A stretch of DNA of 64,000 nt, from positions 23,340 to 87,339 of the forward strand of contig QKPN01000021.1 in assembly GCA_003258405.1 (NCBI GenBank), read 5' to 3'. This stretch comes from Rhodobacteraceae bacterium DSL-40 (lineage in GTDB: Bacteria > Pseudomonadota > Alphaproteobacteria > Rhodobacterales > Rhodobacteraceae). The notes under the pieces are model-generated. The model worked only from the letters and a program-made list of their open reading frames with translations. It did not search any database and was not told where the DNA came from. The position numbers were made by a program, and so were the translations under genes. Below, piece after piece: positions 27,401 to 35,190 of this stretch (its first letter is position 1; every line of letters starts with the position of its first letter).

Positions 27401-28844
27401 GCGCGGCGAAGACCTCCTTCTTCACGATGGCATGGACCCCCCAGTTGCCGTCGACGACCTGCGTGATGCCGAAATCCACACCGATCGACATGAGCGAGAT
27501 CGCTTCGTCTTCCGTGAGATCCTTCGTTGTCATCAGGAAGTGACGCATCTTGCGGAAGGCGTCGCGCAGGGCGAGATCGACCGAGCTTTTCGAGTAGATC
27601 ACCGACTGTGCGTCGGGGCCGAGATCTGCGAGGTAGTTCGGGTAGGAAAAGCCGTGGACCAGCCATTCTGTCTGGGTTTCGAGCATCGGATAATCGAGCT
27701 CCTCCAGAGGCGTGCCGGCGAGGTCGGCCTTCTTGTGGAGGACAAGCTGGAACGTGCCGGTGAGCGAGCATTCGATTGCGGTGCCGCAGAGCTCGCTGTC
27801 GCCCTGACTCGCGTGCGGGTCGCCAACGGAAAGCAGCGCGCCCTCGACCGAGACGGGGTAATACATCACCGCGCCCTTGCCGATACGCCAGTTGTCGATG
27901 TTGCCGCCGGTATAGCTCGGCGGGATTGTGTCGACGAAGTCGGCTTCGGCCGGCGCGAGGCCGAGTGTGCCGAAATGCGGGCGGATCGGCAGGCGGACAC
28001 CCTTCAGCACATCGAAGTTGCGGCTGGTCTTTGAGTGATCGACGGGTACGCCGGGGTAGTCGATGGTGGTGTGGGTGACGCCGAAGGGATCGGTCTGCGG
28101 CACCCATTTGAAGTTGTAGACCGCCTCGGCCCAGCTTTTCGCACCGGTCACATCGACTTCGTAGATCGTCACCACCTCGCGCTTCTGGCCGCCGAGGAGG
28201 TCGTTATACTGGAAACCCCAGTTCGCGGCAGCGTTGGAGCCGAAGGCCTTGCCGGCAAAATCGGGATTGGCGGAGGGGCGTGGTTTCACGTCGAGGATGC
28301 GCACCTCGAGGATGTCTCCGGGCTCGGCGCCCTTCACATAGACCGGGCCGGTCATGATGTGGACGCCCTGGCCCTCGCCGGAGCCCTTCTTGTAGACGGC
28401 TGGATCGGTCGGTCCGGCGCCGCGGCGGTCGACGCCCTTGGTGTCCTTGGTCCAGAGATAGACGCTTTCGGCTCCCTCGTCGCCCTGGACCATGCGCTCG
28501 AGGTCATCGCCCGCGTGGTGGGTGAGGGTTTCGATCGTCACGATGTCGCCGCTCTCGATCTCGACGCGCGGCGGCAGCGACTTGCTGAAATAGCCCCAGT
28601 GCACGGTCTCGGCATTGGCGGGCAGGTAGTGATAGGCGGGCTGGCCGGGGGTGCGGGCGGCGGTCGCCTGGGCGAGTGCGGGGGTGACGAGGCTGAGCCC
28701 GCCCGAGCCGCCGACCGCGGCGAGCCCGCCTGCGGCGAAGAGGCCGCCCTTGAGGAAGCCGCGCCGCTCGGCGCTCAGGTCCTCGCGGAAACTGCGGTAG
28801 TGCTTCTCGAATTCGGGGCAGTTCACATCGTCACCGCGGCACAT
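27390..28844 (-). CDS. Exported acetamidase/formamidase family protein (Tat signal)
   Basis: A 484-aa FmdA/AmdA-family amidase expected to release ammonia from formamide or short amides. A Tat signal is clear: E-R-R-G-F-L-K (R27, R28) followed by a glycine/alanine-rich hydrophobic stretch and cleavage near ALAQA (about residue 60), so it acts in the periplasm. Family core: VHWGYFSKSLPP, HIMTGPVYVKGAEPGD, GGNIDNWRIGKGA and the active-site segment GDPHASQGDSELCGTAIE. The ATG at 28844 follows CAGGAGA; an upstream in-frame ATG at 28919 would displace the Tat signal. It diverges from a gene that fuses an AraC regulator to a second copy of the same enzyme. Confidence 0.88.
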   Translation of the reverse strand: MCRGDDVNCPEFEKHYRSFREDLSAERRGFLKGGLFAAGGLAAVGGSGGLSLVTPALAQATAARTPGQPAYHYLPANAETVHWGYFSKSLPPRVEIESGDIVTIETLTHHAGDDLERMVQGDEGAESVYLWTKDTKGVDRRGAGPTDPAVYKKGSGEGQGVHIMTGPVYVKGAEPGDILEVRILDVKPRPSANPDFAGKAFGSNAAANWGFQYNDLLGGQKREVVTIYEVDVTGAKSWAEAVYNFKWVPQTDPFGVTHTTIDYPGVPVDHSKTSRNFDVLKGVRLPIRPHFGTLGLAPAEADFVDTIPPSYTGGNIDNWRIGKGAVMYYPVSVEGALLSVGDPHASQGDSELCGTAIECSLTGTFQLVLHKKADLAGTPLEELDYPMLETQTEWLVHGFSYPNYLADLGPDAQSVIYSKSSVDLALRDAFRKMRHFLMTTKDLTEDEAISLMSIGVDFGITQVVDGNWGVHAIVKKEVFAARVS

Positions 28845-28989
28845 GGGGCTTGTTCTCCTGACAAGAGTTGCTGGTGATGCGAGCCTTGGCGGGCGGGGCT
28901 GGCCGCACAATGCGCGCAATACTCATGCGTTCAGAAGACAAGATTTTGTTCACTTCCAGTCAAACGCCGTTGTCCTGATGCTGTTATAG

Positions 28990-29023
28990 TGGGCATTGTC
29001 TCTTGAGTGCCCATGATTGGGCA
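28990..29023. promoter_or_regulatory. TGGGCA repeats before the AraC-formamidase gene
   Basis: TGGGCA (28990-28995), its inverse TGCCCA (29008-29013) and TGGGCA again (29018-29023) lie in the 200-base gap between the two divergent amidase genes. A TATAGT box overlaps the first copy. Direct copies are 28 bases apart. Paired half-sites fit AraC-type binding; autoregulation and control of the exported amidase are inferred. Confidence 0.45.
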
Positions 29024-29044
29024 GGCGTGCCGTCCGGAGGGGTC

Positions 29045-31354
29045 ATGCATATCTCCCGCATCACTGCAGATGCCTTTCCCGCTGCCGCGCAGCATCGTGT
29101 CTGGCTTGAGGCGCTCGCCGGGATCTCGCTCCGGGTCGAGGCGCCGGGGCCGGGTGGGTGGCTTGCAGTGCAGTCTGCGCCTTCGGGGGCGCGGCTGGTG
29201 ATGCTGGCCGGCGGGCCGCAGATTTTCGGGCCAGATGTGACCGAGGCTGCACCGGTCATCATCGCGCTGATGCTGCGAGGCCGGGCGCAGCTTCGTGCGG
29301 GCGGGCGGCGGATCGAGTGCGTGGGCAATGATCTGGCGGTGATGGATGCGGGCGTCGACTGGCGGCTCGAAGCGCGGACGGATGTCGAGCTGGTGCTGCT
29401 CGAGATTGCCCGCGCGCCGCTGGCTGCGCGGCTTGGGCGCAATGCAGGCGGGCTCGGCGCGGGCGTGCTGGGGGCCACGGTGGCAGGGCTCGCGGCCAAG
29501 CCGCTGCTGCGGACGCTGGCCCAGAACTTTGCCGAGATCGAGCCCGCGGATCTTGCCGCAATCGAGGTGGCGCTCACCGAACTGGTGGCAAGCGCGCTGC
29601 TGGCGGAGACGACGGCGGGCGAAGGTGGCCTCAGCCAGGCGCAGGCGGAGCATTTCCGGCGGATCGCGGCGACGATCGAGGCGCGGCTCACGGATCCCGA
29701 TCTGGGGCTGCGCGAGATTGCCGCGCTGGAGGGCTTCTCGGTGCGGTATGTGCAGCAGCTCTTCAAGGGCCAGGGCGGGAGCTTTTCGGAACATCTCCGG
29801 CGGGAGAGGCTCGAGCGTTGCCGAGCCGATCTCGCGGATCCGGCACATGCGCGGGAGGGCGTCGCGGCAATTGCCTATCGCTGGGGGTTTCGCGATCAGG
29901 CGCATTTCACCCGAGCCTTCGGCGCGGCCTTCGGAATCACACCAACAGAGGCGCGCAAGCCCGCATCGGAGAGCCTGGATTTGCCAGCCTTCCGCGGGTT
30001 GCCGCGAGGCGCAACCCGGCGGCGGCGGGCCTCGCCCGCGGCGGCGCCGGTCGCGGGATACGGGCCGGACGGCCTGGCCACGCTGCCGTTGCGCGAGCCG
30101 GTGGCGGACACGCATCATCTGCCGGCCCACGCCGATACGGTGCACTGGGGCTATCTCAGCCATGCCCAGCCGCCCGCGCTCCGGGTCGAACCCGGCGCGG
30201 TGGTGACGGTTGAGACGCTGACGCAGCATGGCGGCGATGATCTGGCACGCTTCGTCACCGGCGATCCGGGCGCCGAAAGTGTCTTTGCCTGGACGCGAGC
30301 GCACAAGGCAGTGGACCGCCGCGGGGCGGGGCCAATGAACGCCGCGATCTTCGGGCGCGGTGCGGGCGAGGGCTTCGGAGTGCATATCTGCACCGGGCCG
30401 ATCTATGTGCGCGGTGCGGCACCGGGCGACGTTCTGGAGGTCGAGATCCTCGATATCCAGCCGCGGCCCTGCGCCAACCCGGAATTCGCGGGCAAGGCCT
30501 TTGCCTCGAATGTCTCGGCCTGGTGGGGATATCAGTATGACGATCTGCTTGCGGCGCCCGCGCGGCACGAAACGGTGACGATCTACGAAATCGACCTCGC
30601 CGATCCGGAGGTTGCGCGCGCACTTTACAGCTATCGCTGGACACCACAGACTGATCCTTTCGGTGTGGAGCACGCGACAATCGACTATCCTGGCATTCCG
30701 GTCGATCCCGCGACGATCGCGCCGCGGCATAGGGTGCTTGCGGGGGTGGAAATACCTGCGCGACCGCATTTCGGTTTTGTGGGGGTCGCGCCGCGTGAGG
30801 CGGAGCTGGTGGACACGATCCCGCCGGGTTACTTCGGCGGCAACATCGACAACTGGCGGGCCGGGAAGGGCGCTCGGCTCTTCCTGCCGGTCTCGGTCGA
30901 GGGAGCGCTGCTTTCGATCGGCGACGGGCATTTCGCACAGGGCGACGGTGAGATCGACGGCACCGGGCTCGAATGCTCGCTGACCGGGCGGGTTCGGATC
31001 GGGCTCCATAAGGCAGACGCGCTCCCCGATCACCTGCGCGGATTGCCTGCACCGTTGATCGAGACACCGACGCACTGGGTTGTGCAGGCCTTCAGCTTCC
31101 AGAACCATCTGCGCGATCTCGGCGCCAATGCGCAGGCGGAGGTCTATGCCCGCTCGACGGTCGATCTCGCGCTGCGCAATGCCTTCCGCCAGACCCGGCG
31201 CTTCCTGATGGATGCCTTCGGTTTCAGCGAGGACGAGGCAGTGTCGCTGATGTCGGTGGCGGTGGACTTTGGCGTGACCCAGGTTGCGGACGGCAATTTC
31301 GGCGTCCACGCGACCATCGGCAAGGCGATGATCGGCCGTGGGCCGCGAGGCTGA
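29045..31354 (+). CDS. AraC-family regulator fused to a complete acetamidase/formamidase domain
   Basis: A 769-aa two-part protein. Residues 1-190 resemble the N-terminal domain of AraC-type regulators (beta-rich, ending in a hydrophobic dimer region); 200-305 is the double HTH, with GLREIAALEGFSVRYVQQLF, AIAYRWGFRDQAHFTRAF and FGITPTEAR. A basic, alanine-rich linker (about 310-350) leads to residues 355-769, a full FmdA-type amidase: VHWGYLSHAQPP, HICTGPIYVRGAAPGD, GGNIDNWRAGKGA and GDGHFAQGDGEIDGTGLE. The histidine and acidic residues of the active site are kept, so catalysis seems possible. There is no signal peptide, so it is cytoplasmic. The ATG at 29045 follows CCGGAGGGG. It diverges from a Tat-exported paralogue. 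Likely a sensor whose enzyme domain reads amide levels. Confidence 0.85.
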   Translation: MHISRITADAFPAAAQHRVWLEALAGISLRVEAPGPGGWLAVQSAPSGARLVMLAGGPQIFGPDVTEAAPVIIALMLRGRAQLRAGGRRIECVGNDLAVMDAGVDWRLEARTDVELVLLEIARAPLAARLGRNAGGLGAGVLGATVAGLAAKPLLRTLAQNFAEIEPADLAAIEVALTELVASALLAETTAGEGGLSQAQAEHFRRIAATIEARLTDPDLGLREIAALEGFSVRYVQQLFKGQGGSFSEHLRRERLERCRADLADPAHAREGVAAIAYRWGFRDQAHFTRAFGAAFGITPTEARKPASESLDLPAFRGLPRGATRRRRASPAAAPVAGYGPDGLATLPLREPVADTHHLPAHADTVHWGYLSHAQPPALRVEPGAVVTVETLTQHGGDDLARFVTGDPGAESVFAWTRAHKAVDRRGAGPMNAAIFGRGAGEGFGVHICTGPIYVRGAAPGDVLEVEILDIQPRPCANPEFAGKAFASNVSAWWGYQYDDLLAAPARHETVTIYEIDLADPEVARALYSYRWTPQTDPFGVEHATIDYPGIPVDPATIAPRHRVLAGVEIPARPHFGFVGVAPREAELVDTIPPGYFGGNIDNWRAGKGARLFLPVSVEGALLSIGDGHFAQGDGEIDGTGLECSLTGRVRIGLHKADALPDHLRGLPAPLIETPTHWVVQAFSFQNHLRDLGANAQAEVYARSTVDLALRNAFRQTRRFLMDAFGFSEDEAVSLMSVAVDFGVTQVADGNFGVHATIGKAMIGRGPRG

Positions 31355-31363
31355 AGGCGCGCC

Positions 31364-32257
31364 TCAGCCAGTGCGCATCGCGGCGGCAGCGAAGTCGATC
31401 AGAGCGCGAACCTTGCGTGGCAGCACTGCACCGGCGAGATAGACGGCGTTGACGTCGAAGGAAGGTGTTTCCTCGGCGTCGAGCAGACGGACGAGCCTCC
31501 CGGCTGCGAGATCCGGACCAAGGACAAAATCAGGGCAATAGACGATACCCTCACCCTCGGCGGCGAGATTGCAGGCAACGCGGGCGCTGTTGACCATGAA
31601 GCGGGTGGTGATCGGCACCTCGCGTGGCGCGCCCGCGGGGCCAAAGCGCCAGCGCAGACTGTTGCTGCGGCGAGCGTTGGTGTCGTGGATGCAGGCGTGG
31701 TGCAGCAGATCCTCGGGATGATCCGGTGCGCCATGGGTGGCGATATAGCCGGGGGCTGCCGCGACGATCATGCAGATCTGACCCAGGCGGCGGGCCCGGA
31801 GGGAGCTGTCGGTGAGCGTGCCGATGCGGATGGCGAGATCGATGCCTTCGGCGGCGAGATCGGCGTAGGCATCCGAGAGGCGCAGGTCGATGGTGAGGTC
31901 GGGGTGCGGGGCGGCGAAGCGGGTGAGAAGCCCTGTTACATGACTTTCGCCGTAGGTGAGCGGTGCGGAGACGCGGAGCGTGCCCTTGAAGCCGCGCGCG
32001 TCCTCGGAGACCGAACCAAGGAGATCCTCAAGCTCGTCGAGCCAGGCGGGCGCACGGCCAAGCAGGCGTTCGCCGGCAGGGGTAAGACCCACCCGGCGGG
32101 TCGTGCGCTGGAGCAGGCGTGCGCCGAGCTGCGCCTCGAGCTCGGCCACATATTTCGAGGTCAGCCGGTTCGAGATGCCGAGCCGTTCGGCCGCGGCGGT
32201 GAAGGAGCCTGTCTGCGCCGTAGCGACAAAGGCGCGGAGGCCATCGATGAGATCCAT
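31364..32257 (-). CDS. LysR-family regulator of the catDE-like operon
   Basis: A 297-aa LTTR of the DmlR/CrgA-like branch: HTH at residues 1-60 (MDLIDGLRAFVATAQTG, LGISNRLTSKYVAELE), effector domain with LRVSAPLTYGESHV and RIGTLTDSSLRARRL. The ATG at 32257 starts the HTH; an in-frame frame continues upstream through the operator region but is not homologous. It ends ten bases from the convergent AraC-formamidase stop. It diverges from an oxidoreductase-DoxX-VOC operon over 143 bases containing a dyad, so it probably controls that operon in response to catechol or quinone. Confidence 0.87.
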   Translation of the reverse strand: MDLIDGLRAFVATAQTGSFTAAAERLGISNRLTSKYVAELEAQLGARLLQRTTRRVGLTPAGERLLGRAPAWLDELEDLLGSVSEDARGFKGTLRVSAPLTYGESHVTGLLTRFAAPHPDLTIDLRLSDAYADLAAEGIDLAIRIGTLTDSSLRARRLGQICMIVAAAPGYIATHGAPDHPEDLLHHACIHDTNARRSNSLRWRFGPAGAPREVPITTRFMVNSARVACNLAAEGEGIVYCPDFVLGPDLAAGRLVRLLDAEETPSFDVNAVYLAGAVLPRKVRALIDFAAAAMRTG

Positions 32258-32272
32258 TTTATTGCGAATACT

Positions 32273-32293
32273 ATGTGGAAGGTAATTCCATAT
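32273..32293. promoter_or_regulatory. Dyad operator for the divergent LysR gene
   Basis: ATgTGGAA-GGTAA-TTCCAtAT, seven of eight arm positions pair. It is AT-rich compared with its surroundings and lies 16 bases before the LysR start and about 108 bases before the rightward operon, as expected of an LTTR autoregulatory site. Confidence 0.6.
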
Positions 32294-32400
32294 AATCTCC
32301 ATTTTATTGGCAAACGCAATCTCGGATATTGCGGGCATGGAACAGCAGGCGGGCAGCGCCCCGCCGCATATCTGGGCAAGCGACGCCAGGAGATGAGAGA

Positions 32401-33030
32401 ATGCAGATCGCAATCATCGGCACAGGCAATATCGGATCGGGACTTGCTTCGGTCCTGGGGCGGACCGCGCATGACGTGACCGCCGGCGACCGGTCGGACG
32501 GACGTACAGCAGCGGAGAAGCTCACGGGCGAGGGTACGCGAGTTTCTGCCGCGAAGATCGGTGGAGCGGTCGTCGACGCCGATGTCGTGATCCTCGCAAC
32601 CCCGTTTGGCGCGCTCAAGAGCATCGCTCAGAAGGCCGATTTCGCCGGCAAGACGGTGATCGATGTCTCGAACCCCGTGACCGAGGATTTTTCCGCGCTT
32701 TCGGTCGGCCATACGACTTCCGCCGCGGAGGAGATTGCTGCAGCGCTTCCCGGCGCGGTGGTTGTGAAGGCCTTGAATACTGTTTTTGCGGAGCATTACG
32801 CCTCCGGTCTTGGTGCCGGTGGTCAGCCGATCCAGACCTTCGTCGCCTCTGACGATGATGCGGCGCGTGCCGCTGTCATCTGCCTTGCGGGCGAGATCAG
32901 ACTCGAGGGCGTCGATGCCGGGCCTCTTAGCAACGCACGTTATCTGGAGCCTCTCGGCTTCATGAACATCACCTTCGGCTACATGAGCGGGCGCGGCACC
33001 GGTATCGCGCCCGTCTGGCGCTCGAATTGA
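32401..33030 (+). CDS. NADPH-dependent F420 reductase-like dinucleotide-binding protein
   Basis: A 209-aa Rossmann protein: G-T-G-N-I-G near residues 7-12, VILATPFGAL near 62, DVSNPVTEDF near 88, VVKALNTVFAEHY near 118 and a C-terminal GPLSNARYLEPL. This is the NpdG/F420_oxidored family. Alphaproteobacteria usually lack F420, so many members act as NADP-linked reductases on other substrates; the true one is unknown. The ATG at 32401 follows AGGAGATGAGAG. First gene of a three-gene run with DoxX (12-base gap) and a VOC dioxygenase-like protein, controlled by a divergent LysR. Confidence 0.82.
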   Translation: MQIAIIGTGNIGSGLASVLGRTAHDVTAGDRSDGRTAAEKLTGEGTRVSAAKIGGAVVDADVVILATPFGALKSIAQKADFAGKTVIDVSNPVTEDFSALSVGHTTSAAEEIAAALPGAVVVKALNTVFAEHYASGLGAGGQPIQTFVASDDDAARAAVICLAGEIRLEGVDAGPLSNARYLEPLGFMNITFGYMSGRGTGIAPVWRSN

Positions 33031-33042
33031 GGAGATAGTGAC

Positions 33043-33447
33043 ATGATCGATACGCGTACCGCCTCCTACGGCATCTTCCTTCTGCGGCTCACCACCGGCG
33101 CGCTTTTCGTGACGCACGGGCTGACCAAGCTACTTGTCTTCACGCCCGGGGGGACAATGGGCTTCTTCGAGTCGCTGGGGCTTCCGGGCTGGCTCGGGAT
33201 TGCGACCATGCTCTTCGAGATCTTCGGCGGCGTGGCTCTTGTGCTCGGGGTCTGGGCCCGGCTCGTCTCGGCGCTCGCCGTGCCGGTGCTGCTCGGGGCC
33301 GCGCTGACCGCGCATGTGCCGAACGGGTTCGGCTGGGCAAATACCGGAGGTGGCTGGGAATACCCCATGATGTGGGCAGCGGTGCAGGCCGCGCTCGCCC
33401 TCCTCGGTGAGGGCAGCTACGCACTCCGGCCGTTTGGCCGCAGATGA
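33043..33447 (+). CDS. DoxX-family membrane protein (CatD-like)
   Basis: A 134-aa inner-membrane protein with four hydrophobic helices. LRLTTGALFVTHGLTKLLVF at residues 11-30 and GLPGWLGIATMLFEIFGGVALVLG at 46-70 are DoxX family marks. In Bacillus subtilis a DoxX protein, CatD, is co-expressed with catechol 2,3-dioxygenase CatE; here a VOC protein follows 95 bases later, giving the same pair. It may move electrons between membrane quinones and cytoplasmic thiols, but the biochemistry of the family is thin. Confidence 0.85.
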   Translation: MIDTRTASYGIFLLRLTTGALFVTHGLTKLLVFTPGGTMGFFESLGLPGWLGIATMLFEIFGGVALVLGVWARLVSALAVPVLLGAALTAHVPNGFGWANTGGGWEYPMMWAAVQAALALLGEGSYALRPFGRR

Positions 33448-33542
33448 AGCTGGCCCTTGGAGCATTCCGCTCCACGGGCAAGGCAAGACCCAGGCCCGGC
33501 CACGCTCTGCGGGCGGCGGGCCGTATTCGGAGATAAAACGAG

Positions 33543-34364
33543 ATGTCCAGCAATGCAGCGCCGCTCGAGATCGGCCGGGTGACCCTGACGGTCCGCGATC
33601 TCGCGGCAACCGGCGCGTTCTACGAAAATGTCATCGGCCTCGAGCAGCTCGAGGCGGACACGACCCAGGCCATCTACGGTGCGGGCGGGCGACCGCTGGT
33701 GGAGCTTCGGGGTGATCCAGCGGCACGGCCGGCATCGCGTCAGGACGCAGGGCTTTTTCACACCGCTTTCCTGTTGCCCTCCAGGGCCGATCTCGGCGCG
33801 TGGCTCGGACGTGCCGCGGCGTCGGATGTTCAGCTCCATGGGGCATCCGACCACTTGGTCAGTGAGGCGCTATATCTTGCTGACCCGGAAGGCAATGGTA
33901 TCGAGATCTATGCCGATCGTCCACGCAGCTCCTGGCAGCATCAGGGCACCGAGGTGATGATGGCGACCGAACGGCTCAATCTGCGAGATCTTGCAGCTTC
34001 GGCGAAAGCGCCCTGGGGTGGCGCGCCGGACGGCACAGTTGTCGGGCATGTCCATCTTCAGGCCGGCGATCTTGTCGCAGCAGAAGGCTTCTATGCCGAT
34101 ACGCTCGGATTTCCGGTGACCTGCCGTTATCCCGGCGCGGTTTTCTTCGGTTCGGGCGGCTATCACCATCATCTGGCGGCGAATGTCTGGAACAGCCGTG
34201 GCGCGCAGGTGCGCGACGAGGGCGTGGCCGGGCTGGCCGCGGTCGAGGTCCTCGGGGCGCCCGAGGAGATCGCCGGGCTCGGGCAGCGGGCCGGGGCAGA
34301 AGCGCGGGATCCGTGGGGTACACGGTTTGTTTTCCGGGGCAAAGACACGGCAGATGCTGGCTGA
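33543..34364 (+). CDS. VOC-family catechol 2,3-dioxygenase-like protein (CatE-like)
   Basis: A 273-aa double VOC protein. Residues 10-125 hold the first module (IGRVTLTVRDLAATGAFYEN, EALYLADPEGNGIEIYADRP) and 165-270 the second (VGHVHLQAGDLVAAEGFYAD, GGYHHHLAANVW). Candidate metal ligands are the His of VGHVHL and YHHHLA and the Glu of GIEIYADRP, the CatE pattern. ATG 33543 follows GGAGATAAAACG. It closes the LysR-controlled operon. Ring cleavage of catechol is the likely role; a glyoxalase-type function is the alternative. Confidence 0.82.
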   Translation: MSSNAAPLEIGRVTLTVRDLAATGAFYENVIGLEQLEADTTQAIYGAGGRPLVELRGDPAARPASRQDAGLFHTAFLLPSRADLGAWLGRAAASDVQLHGASDHLVSEALYLADPEGNGIEIYADRPRSSWQHQGTEVMMATERLNLRDLAASAKAPWGGAPDGTVVGHVHLQAGDLVAAEGFYADTLGFPVTCRYPGAVFFGSGGYHHHLAANVWNSRGAQVRDEGVAGLAAVEVLGAPEEIAGLGQRAGAEARDPWGTRFVFRGKDTADAG

Positions 34365-34638
34365 TGGCAAGTGGGTCGCGGAGTGCAGCCGGTTCGGAAA
34401 TCCAACGGGATGGGGTGCTTTGTGCGACGGGACTCAAGCTTGCGCAACTGTATTACCCCAGACGGGCGTCCGGGGCTAATGGGGCAGGGCAGAATCCATT
34501 CTCAAACGACGAGAGGAAATCAAGGCCAAGACCATCGAGAAGCGCCGCTTGCTGCAAAACCAGGCTGCGGCATGAAGTGAAACCTCAACGAGCCAGCCCC
34601 TCCCAAATGGTTCAATCCCTCGTCTCCCAAATCATCTG
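34365..34638. other. Gap without recognisable gene
   Basis: No frame here has convincing homology or a ribosome site. One frame contains a lysine/arginine-rich stretch (about 34500-34575, reading KRREEIKAKTIEKRRLL) ending at a stop, which may be the tail of a lost gene; I cannot name it. This begins the zone of broken genes that reaches 40.1 kb. Confidence 0.4.
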
Positions 34639-35190
34639 ATGCGGGACAGGCGCTCCCGGGTGCGACCGGCACATCCTCGGCAGATGCGGGCAGACCGCGG
34701 CATTATTCCTTTGGCCATCGATCTGACCGAGCGCGACGAGTTCCGCACGGTCATCGAGGATCTGAAGATCGACGCGCTAGCTCACGCAGCGCTGCGTTGT
34801 TCCGAGTCGACCAGGTTCCGTGCCCAGAAGGACGCGGACATCGACATGAGCCTGGAGGTCAAACTCTCGGCAATAATGCGGCTTACCAACGCGGTGGTCC
34901 GCTTGATGATGGCGGAAGGGCGCCGCAGCATCCTGATATTGAAGCCGGACCCCGGGGACGGATTGCTGAAGAGAAGGGCCGAAGACGCAACCCGCACCTC
35001 CATCGAGGCGCTCGGGGTCGACGAGGCAGGTATCGCGGTTGCCTGTGCGAGGCTTGGACAGGTGCCTTTCGAGGACATAGCACACGAAGTTGCCGAGACG
35101 CTCGCAGCCGGATTGGAAAATACGTCGACTGATGACACACCCGAAGCTGTGGCGCATCGGCAGAAAGTGAGGAAGCTTCATGAAGCGTAA
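34639..35190 (+). pseudogene. Degenerate short-chain dehydrogenase-like frame
   Basis: An open 183-aa frame that follows the SDR layout (IPLAIDLTERDEF, then KIDALAHAAL where NNAG should be, then IMRLTNAVVRLMMAEGRRSILIL) but lacks the N-terminal glycine motif, the NNAG motif and any Y-x-x-x-K. After the fourth strand the sequence shortens and no longer aligns. It overlaps the ThDP gene start by 11 bases. Most simply a decayed SDR; an unknown small protein is the alternative. The surrounding remnants support decay. Confidence 0.4.

Noticed and set aside
28931..31309. 792-codon minus-strand frame opposite the AraC-formamidase fusion
   Set aside because: The plus strand carries two recognised domains; the antisense frame has none.
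29003..31354. Possibility that the AraC-formamidase frame is two genes misjoined
   Set aside because: The frame is continuous with no stop. The linker has no clear ribosome site before an in-frame start at the amidase border, unlike the VOC-hydrolase fusion.
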